A DNA stretch of 64,000 bases from Isochrysis galbana. Lineage: Eukaryota; Haptophyta; Isochrysidales; Isochrysidaceae. Under the pieces are notes generated by a model. That model was not told the DNA's origin. It made no database searches and saw only the letters and a program-made list of their open reading frames with translations. Below are positions 52,946 through 63,152 of this stretch, piece by piece (position 1 is the first letter of the stretch; every line of letters starts with the position of its first letter). The stretch lies in contig CM030935.1 of the NCBI GenBank assembly GCA_018136815.1, forward strand, positions 2,601,092-2,665,091. Direction: 5' to 3'. The position numbers and the translations under genes are program-made.

Positions 52946-53776
52946 AGGTTGTCTGGCGACGTGTTGTTCGTCGTGGTATCGCCTGTTGGTGACCTGCAGC
53001 CCCCTGAGTACCCCCAAGCCCCGAGTCTTCCGAGTCATCCTTTCGAGTCTACGAGTCCCTACGAGTCCCAATCAAGCGGTATCTGCTCGCCGCGCCCTTC
53101 CCTACATCCTCCGTCCCTCCGATTCGCGTTCCGTGCCACTTCCCCGTCCATTTCACATGCCCGTCATTTGCCCTCCCCGTTCCCCCGATGAGCCCGTCCC
53201 GGGCTCCCCGGGTGAGCCGTGCGCCGCGCTAGCCGCCGGTGCGCCTCCGCGGCTCGTTTCCGCTGAAGAAACGAGCTTCGCTACGACAGCGCTGCACCGG
53301 GCGGGAATCAAATGCCGAATGTAGCTTATTAGATATAAAGATAAAGGAACCGATCCCCCGCGGGCGCGACCGCCAATTCTTTACGGGTAGGGCGTGAGCG
53401 CGCACGGAGGGGGCGAGAGGGGGGGCGGATCGCACCATTTCTTGGCGACGATTTTCGTAGCGTCAGGTAGCCCCCCACGGAGCTTTTTTATTGGGCCTCG
53501 CGCCACGGTCAAAAAAGAAGCCCAACCCTTACTAGTGAAAAAAAACTGTTTGACCGCCCTACCTCTCTCTCGCGAACGGGGCTGAGCCTCTTCTCTCTCG
53601 GTTCTTCCGACTTTCGTCGTGGGTGGGTGGTGGCATTTACACTACTTCCAGTCTTCCAGTCGCACATAGCCTAGCCTTACTGCGAATTAGAGATACTCGT
53701 AGAGTAGGGAGTACGAGTACTCCTAGGGAGAGCATTGGAATAGCCTTCTGTCTCGCTCCGGGGCGGCGAGGCAGGG
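52946..53776. promoter_or_regulatory. Intergenic and THOC7 promoter region
   Basis: GAGTACTCCTAGG at 53715-53727 lies 50-60 bp before the THOC7 ATG and matches the motif before CSA and the gene at 7844. The rest (52946-53690) shows no gene. Confidence 0.4.
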
Positions 53777-54615
53777 ATGGCGCCGAAGCGGCCGCGCGAG
53801 GGGGCGCCGCCGCCTGTGCCGGTGGCCAAGTCGGCCAAGCCAGCGAGCGGTGGCTCGGCTGGTGGTGGGGCGCTGCCTTCCTCGCGCGAGGCCGAGGAGG
53901 AGGTCCTGCGCCAGCGCCTTCTCGCCAAGGAGACGTCGCTGCGCAACCTGACCAAGCGGTACCTCAGCTTTGCAGCCGCGATAGAGACCTCAACACTCGA
54001 GGAGTGTGAGAAGCTGCACCAAGGCCTTCTCAAGGAGCTTGCTGCGTATGAATTTGGCATGGCAAAGGCCAGAATTCTCGTCGCCGTCAATGTGCAGCAA
54101 GTGGCTTCTTACGAGGCCATGGAGGGTGAGATCGGTGCGGAGATGTCCCGCACGGCAGCTGAGATTGAGTCGCTCAACAGACAGCTCGAGGAGGAGCGGA
54201 CGCTGCGACAGCAGAAGGAGCAATATGCCGCTCTAGCTAAGCACATCCAACAGCTTCCTCCCAGGGCGGCGACCGAGCGTGAGATCGAATCAATCAACAC
54301 AGAGCTGGTGTGCAGGCTCCCTCTCCATGCACAATCCATGGCGAGCAAAACGCGGGAACCACAAGCTCTCACCTGTCTTCAAACTGAATTTTCTATCTTA
54401 GCCTGCCTACTCACTGGTGCTCCGTTCAGGCATCGATGCGCAAGGAGGGTGAGTCTCTCTCGGCGACTCTGGCCGAGCGTTCGCGCCTTTTCTCTGGCTT
54501 TATGCATGCTCTACATGACCTTCAGCTCCATTTGGAACATGATGTACCACCAACCAGTGCAGCGATAAATACATCGGCAGCGCCGACGTCGATGCCGCCT
54601 ACTGAGGCACGGTAA
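53777..54615 (+). CDS. THOC7: THO complex subunit 7 (mRNA export)
   Basis: Exons 53777-54307 and 54430-54615 (122-bp GT-AG intron, phase 0) give 238 residues to TAA. The central block EYGF-like LLKELAAYEFGMAKARILVAVN, and especially RQQKEQYAALAKHIQQLPPR, is the signature of Thoc7/Mft1: a long coiled coil with the conserved YDALAKxIxxxPxR motif. Exon 2 continues the coiled coil (MRKEGESLSATLAERSRLFS, HALHDLQLHLEHD). The N-terminal 45 residues are Pro/Gly/Ala-rich and basic. THO couples RNA polymerase II transcription to mRNP export in the nucleus. The terminal CACG|GTAAGG looks like a splice donor, so a further short exon cannot be ruled out. Confidence 0.8.
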
Positions 54616-55103
54616 GGTGTATCCGCGTGCTCTGGTCACGGGGACAGTCGACGATTGTTGCCGCCCTTCAATCACTTTGCACTCGTCGTTGTGCTCCTAT
54701 CACGGTCTTTGGAGTTTTCACGCAATGAGATGTCTCAGTGCTCGCTTTCATATGATCACACATCCACCGAAAATGGGAACTCGTTGGAGACGATACTCTG
54801 CACGCAAGCGCTGGCTGCTTCGAGATGGACGAAGGGGCCATCGTGTGGAAGTAAATCAGATAAAATATGAATGTATAAGGTGCAACTTTACGTTCTTTTT
54901 TTAGGGCAGTCAAACAATGATTTATATCTACGAACATGTGGCAAAGAGGCTGCATTTTTTTTCCGTTCTCCGAAGCCCAAGAAGAAGCTCCTGGGGGGCT
55001 TACCTGCCTCCACGAAAAATTGCCGAGGAAAATGGTGGGTTTTACCGCCCCCCAGAACGTGCAACTTGAACTTGAGGTTCCCTTTTTATTTCACACTCCC
55101 CTC
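54616..55103. other. 3' flank of THOC7; T-tailed repeat end
   Basis: GTGCAACTTGAACTTGAGGTTCCC followed by T (55058-55087) resembles 3756-3785 and 35589-35613. No gene. Confidence 0.4.
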
Positions 55104-58100
55104 AACTATCGTTAAAACGATAGGGTCTTGGAGCGCGCCACGCTCCCCTCCTCTCTCTCCGCCCGCCACGCCACGCCGGCCGACCACGTGATGGCGGACG
55201 CCTCGCACCCACAGCACCCCCCTCCCGGGACCACGCGACCACGCACATCCAGGTGGCTGCGAACCGCGAACCGCCCCTCGCCACACGCACAGAGCCACGC
55301 ACAGCCCAACAACAACACCCGGGCACCACAATACCCACACCAGCACAGACACCACAGGAAGGAACACGCACAGATGGAGACTCAGGGCCCACTCTCCCAT
55401 AGGGAAAGCCTCCTGTCGCATTCGCGAATCGACACTCGTTAGGCTTCGCTCTTCTCTTCGTCGTTCGGTATTTATCGTTATAATTCTCTCGTTCTCGTTC
55501 TCGGTCAAAAGCTTCGCTTGGATGCATGGGATCGTGGGTTGTGGAGCGCCCTCTCTCTTCCTCTCGAAAGAGAAGGGAAGTTTCCCCACCTTTCTTCCTC
55601 CCAGGCGCCTCGCAGATAGGTTTAATTTGCTATCTCCCCTGCGGTTCTTTATCTGCTTCTGGGGGCAATCAGGTTTAATTTGCGACCTCTTCGCATCTCC
55701 CCCTTAGGCACATCGCACTCCTTTCGTCTTATTTGGTAGGTCTCTTGGAATCCTGCGTAGCAAGATTGCCCCTCGATTCCGTTATGGTGCGATTCCCGTT
55801 CCAGACAAGATCGCCGACAGATCGCCCTTTGATCGTCGTCCGTCGTTGTCTGATCGGAGTGTTTGGGTTTGATTTCAGTCGAGTTATGTGAGAAAGTCGT
55901 GGGGCGAGAGTCGGGGTGTTTTCCTGGGTGTCTTTGTCCGTCGTCCTGTCGTCAGTCGTCATCCGTCGTCGCTCTCGCTCTCGTCGCTCTCGCTCTCGTA
56001 ACACTCGTACCCAACAAACTCGCCTCGCCTCGCCAGCCCCTGCCATCACAGCCCTCCTCTCACTCACCCTCGCCTCTCGCTACTCGCTCGATGTCGCTCT
56101 CGCCGCCGTCCTCGCCCTCGCCCAAGCCCGCCTGCCCGCCTTCCTCTGCTGACGGGCTTCAGCCCGTCAGCCCCTCTGAAGTCGTCTCCTCCGCCGCGCC
56201 TGCCGCCGGCATGCCTCCTTCCTCATTGCCCTCAGGCCCTATGGGCCATCACAATTCGTCAGGTGTAGAATCCTATCCGGTGCGTCCCGCGCTGGACGTC
56301 TCAATGGGGGTCACCCCCACCTCTGCAGAGTCGGGCATCATGCCTGCCCTGCCCCCTTTCTCCTCTTCGGACGGTCATCCACCACCACCTTCACAGGGGG
56401 AGGTGATGCCCTCCCTCGCCTCTCCTCCTGATCTCTCTGCGGTGCCTCCGCCATCATCTCCGCCTTCACCGCCGGAGTCCGTCGGAGACGGGTCCAAGCC
56501 CGAGTCTTTCCAGGGTGAGGATAATCCTCTGGAGGGATCCCTCCACTCGTCCCGCGCATGCCTCGAGGCACCGCCACCCCTGCCATCGGACTCGGAGGCC
56601 GCCTATGCCGGCCCGGCACCATCATGGACAAAGCCCCCATGGGGAAATGTCACAACATTGGGAAACAGTAACAGGGAGAGGACAAGACTGGACCCCCAAA
56701 AGGGGAGGCAAACACACCGAAGGAGACGACGAGGGAGAGGCTCCCGCCATCAACACGAGACGACGAGACGACAACCGCGCCACGTACGCGAGTGGGCCAA
56801 ACAAGACAGAGAGCCAAGCGGCTCAACAAAGGCCAACAGACAGACACCACACCCAAACAACACTGGGAGGAGATACCAATGGGAGGACCGCGTCAATCCC
56901 GCTGGGCCCCTATGAGACACGGCTGCTTATAGGACTAACCACCCTCTCCACCCCGGCTACCCAGGTGGCTCTGCTTGACGAAGACCTTGAACACGAAACC
57001 GAAACCGAAGTTGAGTTCGAAGCATCCCAAAAAATCACCATCTCATTTACGCCGTACGAGAAGGGATACAAGATCAAGGACGAAGAAGCCCTCAGCGCCA
57101 TTGTCGCGCATCTCAACAAGTTGGAGGGAGTAGACCTCGAGCCGGACTTCCTATCCAAGAGCGCCTCTGGCCCATGGGAAATCCTCGTCACAGCGGATTG
57201 CGCTAATCAATTTCGCGAGACGTACAAGGATGTGGCGGATTTCCGCAAGGTAGGCATCCCTTGCCCGATCGGGGTCAAATACCAAACCCTCGATGATAAA
57301 TTCAAAGAGCTGCCCCGCGCGTCCAACAAAGCGTTAGCTAGCGCATTCAAAGACGCTGCGGCGCACCTAGTGGTGCGCAACTACAAATTCGAGATGAAAA
57401 ACTACATCAACATCAGCTCGCTCGCAAAAGCGGTCGACAACCAAGGATTCTACTTCCTCCAAGGCAACCAAGAGCGCACTAAAATCCTCACCAAAGAAGG
57501 GGTCCTCGTGACCCAAGGCAAAAAGGAGGTGTACCACCTGTACGTGACCCCGAAGCAGGGCTCGTTCGCCTCGTTCGACTTCCCGCGCAAGCTCTTACTC
57601 AACATCAACGGGGCCCCCTACCCCGTCGAGTACGCCGTTCGCAACTGCCGCGAACTCGGAGGCGATATCAAAAACCTCAGCATCCATGCCGGACCCAAGG
57701 GCTGCAAAGGCTACGTCAAAGCGTACGCGCAAGCGTTCCACCCCCCCCTTCGCACCTGCGTCTGCGAAGAAGAGAAAGCCGCGCGTCTTGAGCGCGAGGA
57801 ACGTAGGCGCACGGCGCCACCGAAGATGACCGTTCAAGAGGCCATGAACCCCAACGCCACGGAACTGTGCAAGCGATTCCCCAACGGGAAATGCCCCATG
57901 AACATCATGGGTAAGGCGTGTAATCGCTCACATGATTACCCGGGCGCATGGAAAGACGGCAAGTGCACGATAGTGTGCGCATTCCCGCGCGCAAGTGCCG
58001 GACCCCCCGGGAAGCAACCCAAGGGCGGCTTTTGCTCCCTAGGCGCCGACTGCCGCTACATCCACAAGTGTGTGCGCCCCGCCCCACCTCCGCACCGCGC

Positions 58101-59433
58101 TAACCTCCTAATCATATACGCGCTAACCTTCAACCCCACACTTGGGTACCCAGGTGAAGGACCGGTCACAATTGCCTCATATAACATCAACGGCACCGGA
58201 CACGGCGCCCTCGGATCGGTGCTCGCCCAGGCGAGGAAAGCGAGGATAGACATCCTACTCCTCCAAGAGCTTCACTACTACGCCGACGGCAGGCACCACC
58301 GCGCATGCATGACCGCCAAGGCTTTGGGATGGCAAATGGTGCATGCACCAGCCAACACCTCCGACCCGGCGAGTGGGGTAGGCATAGCGGTACGCGACTC
58401 CTCCCCACGAGTGAAACTAATACCGGACACGGCTGAGACGCTGATCGAAGGCAGATGCCTGAGAGCTAGATGCGTAATAGACTCAAAAGAATTGGAACTA
58501 ATATCGATATACCTAAGTGCCATACCTAGTATAAGAGCACCACAAATAGAAACGCTAAGAACAAGCCCCGTGGGCAAGGAACGCGATACCCTCATGGGGG
58601 GAGATTTCAACTGCGTAGAAAATGTAGACACCGACACTAGGAAACACGAAGACCGCGAAGGATACGGGAACGCCCACGGACCCAAGCTGAGATTCACCAT
58701 GAACGAACTAGGACTGATAGACGCATACAACCTGGTAAACGGCAACGCCGGAGGGGGATACACAAGACTCTCGGGGACCATCCACACACGCATAGACAGG
58801 ATTTATACGCCTATCACGTGCTCCAATATAAATTGGCAAACGATAGGACCACACCCGGCGCTTTTCACGGGAAAGGGCGCCTCGGATCATCTACCGGTGA
58901 TAGGCACCTTTGAAGTGGTGGGATACAAGTCGGGGCGCACGTACGACGTGCGCATCGACAGCGAGCTCTTCGCCTTGGATGACATCCGGAAGGTGGTAGC
59001 ACACCTATGGAAAAGCCACATGAACCCGGAAACTCCGGACGAAGACATAGAGGAAGCCTGGGGCAACGCCAAAAGAGCAGTGGCTACGTACCTACTATGG
59101 GCAACGCAACAAGGGAAAGAACACCAGGAAATAGCCAAGGCGATTGACGAACTCGCCCTTCTCGGGATAGAACTAAACGACAGCGAGCCCAACGCCAGGA
59201 CGCTAGACAGGATGCGCGAATTAAACGACAAAATAGACAAAATACGGAAAATGTCCAGACCGTCAACCAAGGAGAGTTTTGACTCTCTCAAACACGAAGA
59301 AAGAATGACGAAGGAGTTCTTTCAGAAATTCCAATCCAGAGCCTCCAACAGTGCGATCCCGGAAATATATATCACCGACGACTGGAACGCACCAGACGGA
59401 GGCACGAGACGCACGACAGCGGACGACGGCTAG
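55104..59433 (+). mobile_element. LINE with 5' hairpin, ORF1-like region, CCCH fingers and endonuclease; RT missing
   Basis: Starts with AACTATCGTTAAAACGATAG (55104-55123), then GGTC and a start codon mutated to TTG (55128), where other copies have ATG (MERA). A Pro/Ser-rich ORF1-like frame runs 56091-56640, then a frame change leads into one long frame (to 59433). That frame contains a conserved domain (TQVALLDEDLE ... EPDFLSKSASG, VVRNYKFEMKNYI), two CCCH-type zinc fingers (57860-58075; CKRFPNGKC, FCSLGADCRYIH), and an AP-type endonuclease (58160-58920) with LLLQELHY, GGDFNCVEN, RIDRIYTP and SDHLPVIG. The RT linker SFDSLKHEERMTKEFF is reached, then the copy breaks at about 59433 against an inverted LINE. 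Confidence 0.8.
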
Positions 59434-61731
59434 CTCCTCGCTGGGTTTGAGCCCACCTCTGTCGCTTATGTGAAATACGGGTCTTAGGTCGCCTACACCT
59501 ATCCTTTTCTTGGGTTGTCTTCCCATGCCCGCTTGGGCCGTTCGCGCTGAGTCGGTTTCATATGCGAATAATAGTGCTTTACACAGGGTAGTGTATCTCT
59601 CTATTATTCTTATGAGTATTGATTCTTCCGAGTATTTTATATTCTCATAGTGAATCCTATAGAAGTCTGTTATGATATATCTCCATGCTAGCAGGTATAG
59701 AATGTATAACGCTTTTGGGGCGTCCCCTTTTGGGAAAATGAATAGATTGTCTATGATGATGTCTTCTCTGTTTCTTTCGGCTTTGGGCGAGAACCTCGCG
59801 ATTTTGTTTAGTGCGTCCAATACCCTGGTTATCCCGGGGCATTCCCCCAGGTGCGTCGAGGATTCGTTCGCCGTTCCGCATATACGGCATGTGTTTGCTC
59901 TGTCAGGGAATCGATTGTACGTGCCCACCCGTCTATGTGTTATGTGTTTGAAGTGTAGGTGCGTGTCGCGCGCTGTCACCATTGGGGACGTGTATAGCTT
60001 AGCTAGGTGTGTCCATGTGCTTGTTGGTATTTGGAGTTTCTCCTCCCATTTGGTAGGTCCCGTGAGGCGCTTGCGTTTGCGGCTTGCTTGCGGAAGGGCT
60101 CTGGTGAGGTGTGTTACCTCGGTGGCGTCGAGCGGTGTCTTGCCGTCCAAAGTGTGTTCATCAGCTAGCGGGTATTCGAGTCTCTTGTTGGACTTGTATC
60201 CTTCTCCCCACCTAGCCGGCGGGGAGTTGTCGAGGTTCGGTGGAGCGGTGGTTATTATCTTTCCGGTTATCGGTGTGCCGAGGTACGAAAGTTCCGCCTC
60301 GTACCATGTGCCTTTGTTCGTCACGTAGTATTCGCCGTCTTGTGTGATGCGTAATTCGGGGGGCGGTTCTATCGGGTCGTTTTGCTCTCTGTTTTCGCGC
60401 CTAGGGTGTATGTCCCCACTCGCGTCCGTACCCTCCGCTGTCGACATTGTCGACGTTGCATGTCTTACCAGTGTTTCCCATGTTTCTAAAAATTTGTCCC
60501 TTGGAATATATTCCCCTTTGAATTGTATGTACGTGTCGTTGTTTCTGAGGTATTGCGCACATTCCTCCACGCTGAAAGGTACAGTCGCCTCGAAGTCCCT
60601 AAACACGTTGTGTATGGCGTTGCATTCCAGTTTGTTCCATAGTTTCGCCCATGAGGGGTTCAGTTTGGGGCCCGGGTGTGTCGGACTGCCCCATATGGGT
60701 TGCGAGAGCAGCCCATCTCTGCTCGTTTTTAGGGGTGTGAGTTCTAGTTCGCGGATATTGTTCAGCGCTTGTTTCCAAAACGCCGGGAGTTTGCTCGAAC
60801 CGGAGGCCCTCTTGGACAAGAAGTCGGGCTCGAGGTCGACGCCCTCTAGCTTGTTGAGATGTGCGACGATGGCCCCGAGGGTCTCTTCGTCCTTGGCTTT
60901 GTGGCCCTTTTCGTAGGCCGTGAAGGAGATGATGATCTTCTGGTCAATGGGAAACTCCGCTTCCTCCTCGGGCATGGGCTCGAGGTCTTCGTCGAGGAGG
61001 GCCACGTGAGTGGCCGGGGTGAGGGGTGTGGTTAGTCCCATGTGTGGTCTAGTCTCATTAGGGTCCATGAGAATTGTTGGGTCCGAGTCGGTGTCGCCCT
61101 TTTTCGAGGGTTGTGCGTGTTGGGTGTTTTGTGTTGGCTCTTGTTTGTGCTGGTGTTTGTTGTGCTGGGCCTCTTTGGCCAATGTTGTGTCCGTCATTTG
61201 TGCGTCCGAGGCGCGTCTGACCTCCGGCCCGTCGGCTTCGTTGAGGAGCTTCCCCTTCGTTCCATCTCCTGTGCTGCCCTCGGCCCCCATCCCGGGGGTC
61301 CACATCTGATCCATGTTGGGCCCCATGTTTTGGTACGTCATGCCCCCCTTGGGGTTCTGTGTGTATTGGTGCCGGGCCGGCACCTCGCGCCGGAGCGCGA
61401 GGGCGGTACCGCGGCTGTGTAGGGTCCAGGCCCGGAGGCCTTCCCTGATGGAGCGTCCCACTGGGGTGGTGTGTCTGGTGTGGCTGTGGGATGTGGATTG
61501 TGTGTGCTGCATGCTGTCAACCAGCATGCAGGTCGTGCTCTCTCTGTTCTCGGTGCTGCGCGGGCGTGGCCCGCTGGCTCCTGTGCCCACCTGGCTGGGG
61601 GGGTCGTCCTGGCGCGGTCGCTTCGGCGACAGCGGCGTGTCCATGAAAGCTTCGTCCATCGCGGCGAGGGCCGCTGCAGCGAGGGCGGGAGGCGGCGCGC
61701 GCTCCATGACCCTATCAGTTTACTGATAGTT
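59434..61731 (-). mobile_element. Internally deleted LINE, head-to-head with the previous one
   Basis: The sense (minus) strand starts AACTATCAGTAAACTGATAG (61731-61712), GGTC, ATG at 61705-61707. A single long frame begins MERAPPPALAAAALAAMDEA and contains the shared THVALLDEDLE ... FLSKRASGS segment. At about 60810 it jumps to the post-RT region (LPAFWKQALNNIRELELTP), so endonuclease and RT are deleted in frame. Then come the C-terminal zinc-binding CRICGTANESSTHLGEC and AWRYIITDFYRIHYEN. The frame reads through the junction into the antisense of the neighbouring LINE. The two LINEs meet tail to tail, with both hairpins outward. Confidence 0.8.
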
Positions 61732-61869
61732 GCCCTTCCTCAGGCAGAGGCCCTGGCTTTTTGTTCTTCTGTATGACCGACCTATCATCTCATCTCAACA
61801 CCCCCTTTTCCCTTTGTGGATTCTCGATTCTCGCCCCCAGTGAGCTTATTGTACAAAAATGCCCAGGTT
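61732..61869. other. Spacer
   Basis: No gene recognised. Confidence 0.3.
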
Positions 61870-61997
61870 CCTTTGTCATCCACGCCAAGTGGCACGAGAG
61901 GTGAGTGGGTGGTTCCTTCCGCCCCCCATCAGGGAAGGAGTGGAGAGGAGGGAGGCTTGTGCCCCCACCCATGGGTGAACTAAGTATAAACTTAGTT
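61870..61997 (-). mobile_element. 5' end of a CTAAG-family retroelement
   Basis: The sense (minus) strand starts AACTAAGTTTATACTTAGTT (61997-61978), then CACCC and ATGGGTGGGGG. About 120 bp match the start of the elements at 14172 and 30581, then similarity ends. Confidence 0.7.
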
Positions 61998-62402
61998 GAG
62001 CTTTTGGCCTCGAAACTTGAAACTGCATGTTGTGTAGACAAGGCATCCATGAGCGATACGAACTCAGTATCGAATCGGGAAGCGTGCCTCACGGACCACG
62101 TATCTCGCATGATACAAGTCAGCAATTCCCATCCGCCTGTACTCGCTGTGCATATCCAGGTGGTCTCCATGGCAACGAGACATCTGGCTTGATAACCATG
62201 AGCACATAGAGTCCCAACACAAAAACACAAGAAACCAAATTTATCCGGTTGCGCGAGCGCAAGCCTACTGGATATGGTGCTCCTGCCCTCAGTTGGCTCG
62301 AAATCGATGCAATTTCACGTTGCGCAGCGTGCTGAGTCCGCACGTCGAATGCGCCCCACCTATGCAAGGTATCGGTCCGGAGAGCAGTCAAAGAATCCAA
62401 TA
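61998..62402. other. 3' flank of the membrane-protein gene
   Basis: No further gene recognised. Confidence 0.3.
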
Positions 62403-63152
62403 TCACGATCGCAAGGAGGGGCCACAAAACAGCCAGTGCGGGGAAATGACAGGCGCATCGTGGTATCGTGATGACCGCCCGCACCAGCAGGCGAAGACAA
62501 CGAGCAGCTCGACGGTAGCGATGACGTGGCTCGGTGCTGCCGAGAAGTGTCCATACCTGGGCACCGCATGCATGCAAGGCGCTGTTGATTCATAGGGTAC
62601 GGCAGCCTCAAGCTGAAGCCTTGATCGGTGGGCATGATTATAGGGCTGATTGTGCGCATACTTGTGGGCCGCGATAGCGACTCCAGAAACCATGGACATG
62701 GTCAATGCCGGGAGATTGATCGCGGCATCCAACGTGGGGACGCGATTGAACCAGAAATGGAGGACAGCGGAGTCGCGTGCTCGCAGCACGAGGGCCTCGA
62801 TAGCTGCGGAGATGACGATCACCCCACTAGTCAGTGTGGTAGTCAGCGCATGGACAAGGGCCCACGCTCGACGCGGGACGCGAAGGAGCGGCGGCGGCGT
62901 GTCGAAGAAGTAGGAGCCACACATGAACACGCTGATCAGCGAGGCCCAAGCCACCAGAGCGAGTGGGAGGAAGGGTAGTGGTGCTGCCGCCGCCTGTGCT
63001 GGCTTCGAGGAGGCAGCGGCGATTATGCCCGCAGCGAGGTGAGAGGTGCCACTGCGCCCACGGAGGGAAACCTTCGCTGAGTGGTCGCCCGTCGCGATCG
63101 CGAGTCCTGGTGCGGCGATGAGCACCAGCAGCGCAACCCCGCGGAGCAGCAT
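62403..63152 (-). CDS. Multi-span membrane protein with signal peptide, unknown
   Basis: ATG at 63150-63152. The N-terminal 22 residues (MLLRGVALLVLIAAPGLAIA) are a clear signal peptide. Further hydrophobic helices are PLPFLPLALVAWASLISVF, TTTLTSGVIVISAAIEALVL, LPALTMSMVSGVAIAAH and VIATVELLVVFACW. A 105-bp GT-AG intron (62661-62557), a multiple of three, is probable: removal joins AAHK to YGHFSAAPSH and deletes a polar stretch. The spliced product has 214 residues, if the end at 62403 is right. The charged loop FDTPPPLLRVPRRAW faces one side. No family recognised; secretory pathway or plasma membrane is likely. Confidence 0.55.
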   Translation of the reverse strand: MLLRGVALLVLIAAPGLAIATGDHSAKVSLRGRSGTSHLAAGIIAAASSKPAQAAAAPLPFLPLALVAWASLISVFMCGSYFFDTPPPLLRVPRRAWALVHALTTTLTSGVIVISAAIEALVLRARDSAVLHFWFNRVPTLDAAINLPALTMSMVSGVAIAAHKYAHNQPYNHAHRSRLQLEAAVPYESTAPCMHAVPRYGHFSAAPSHVIATVELLVVFACWCGRSSRYHDAPVISPHWLFCGPSLRS

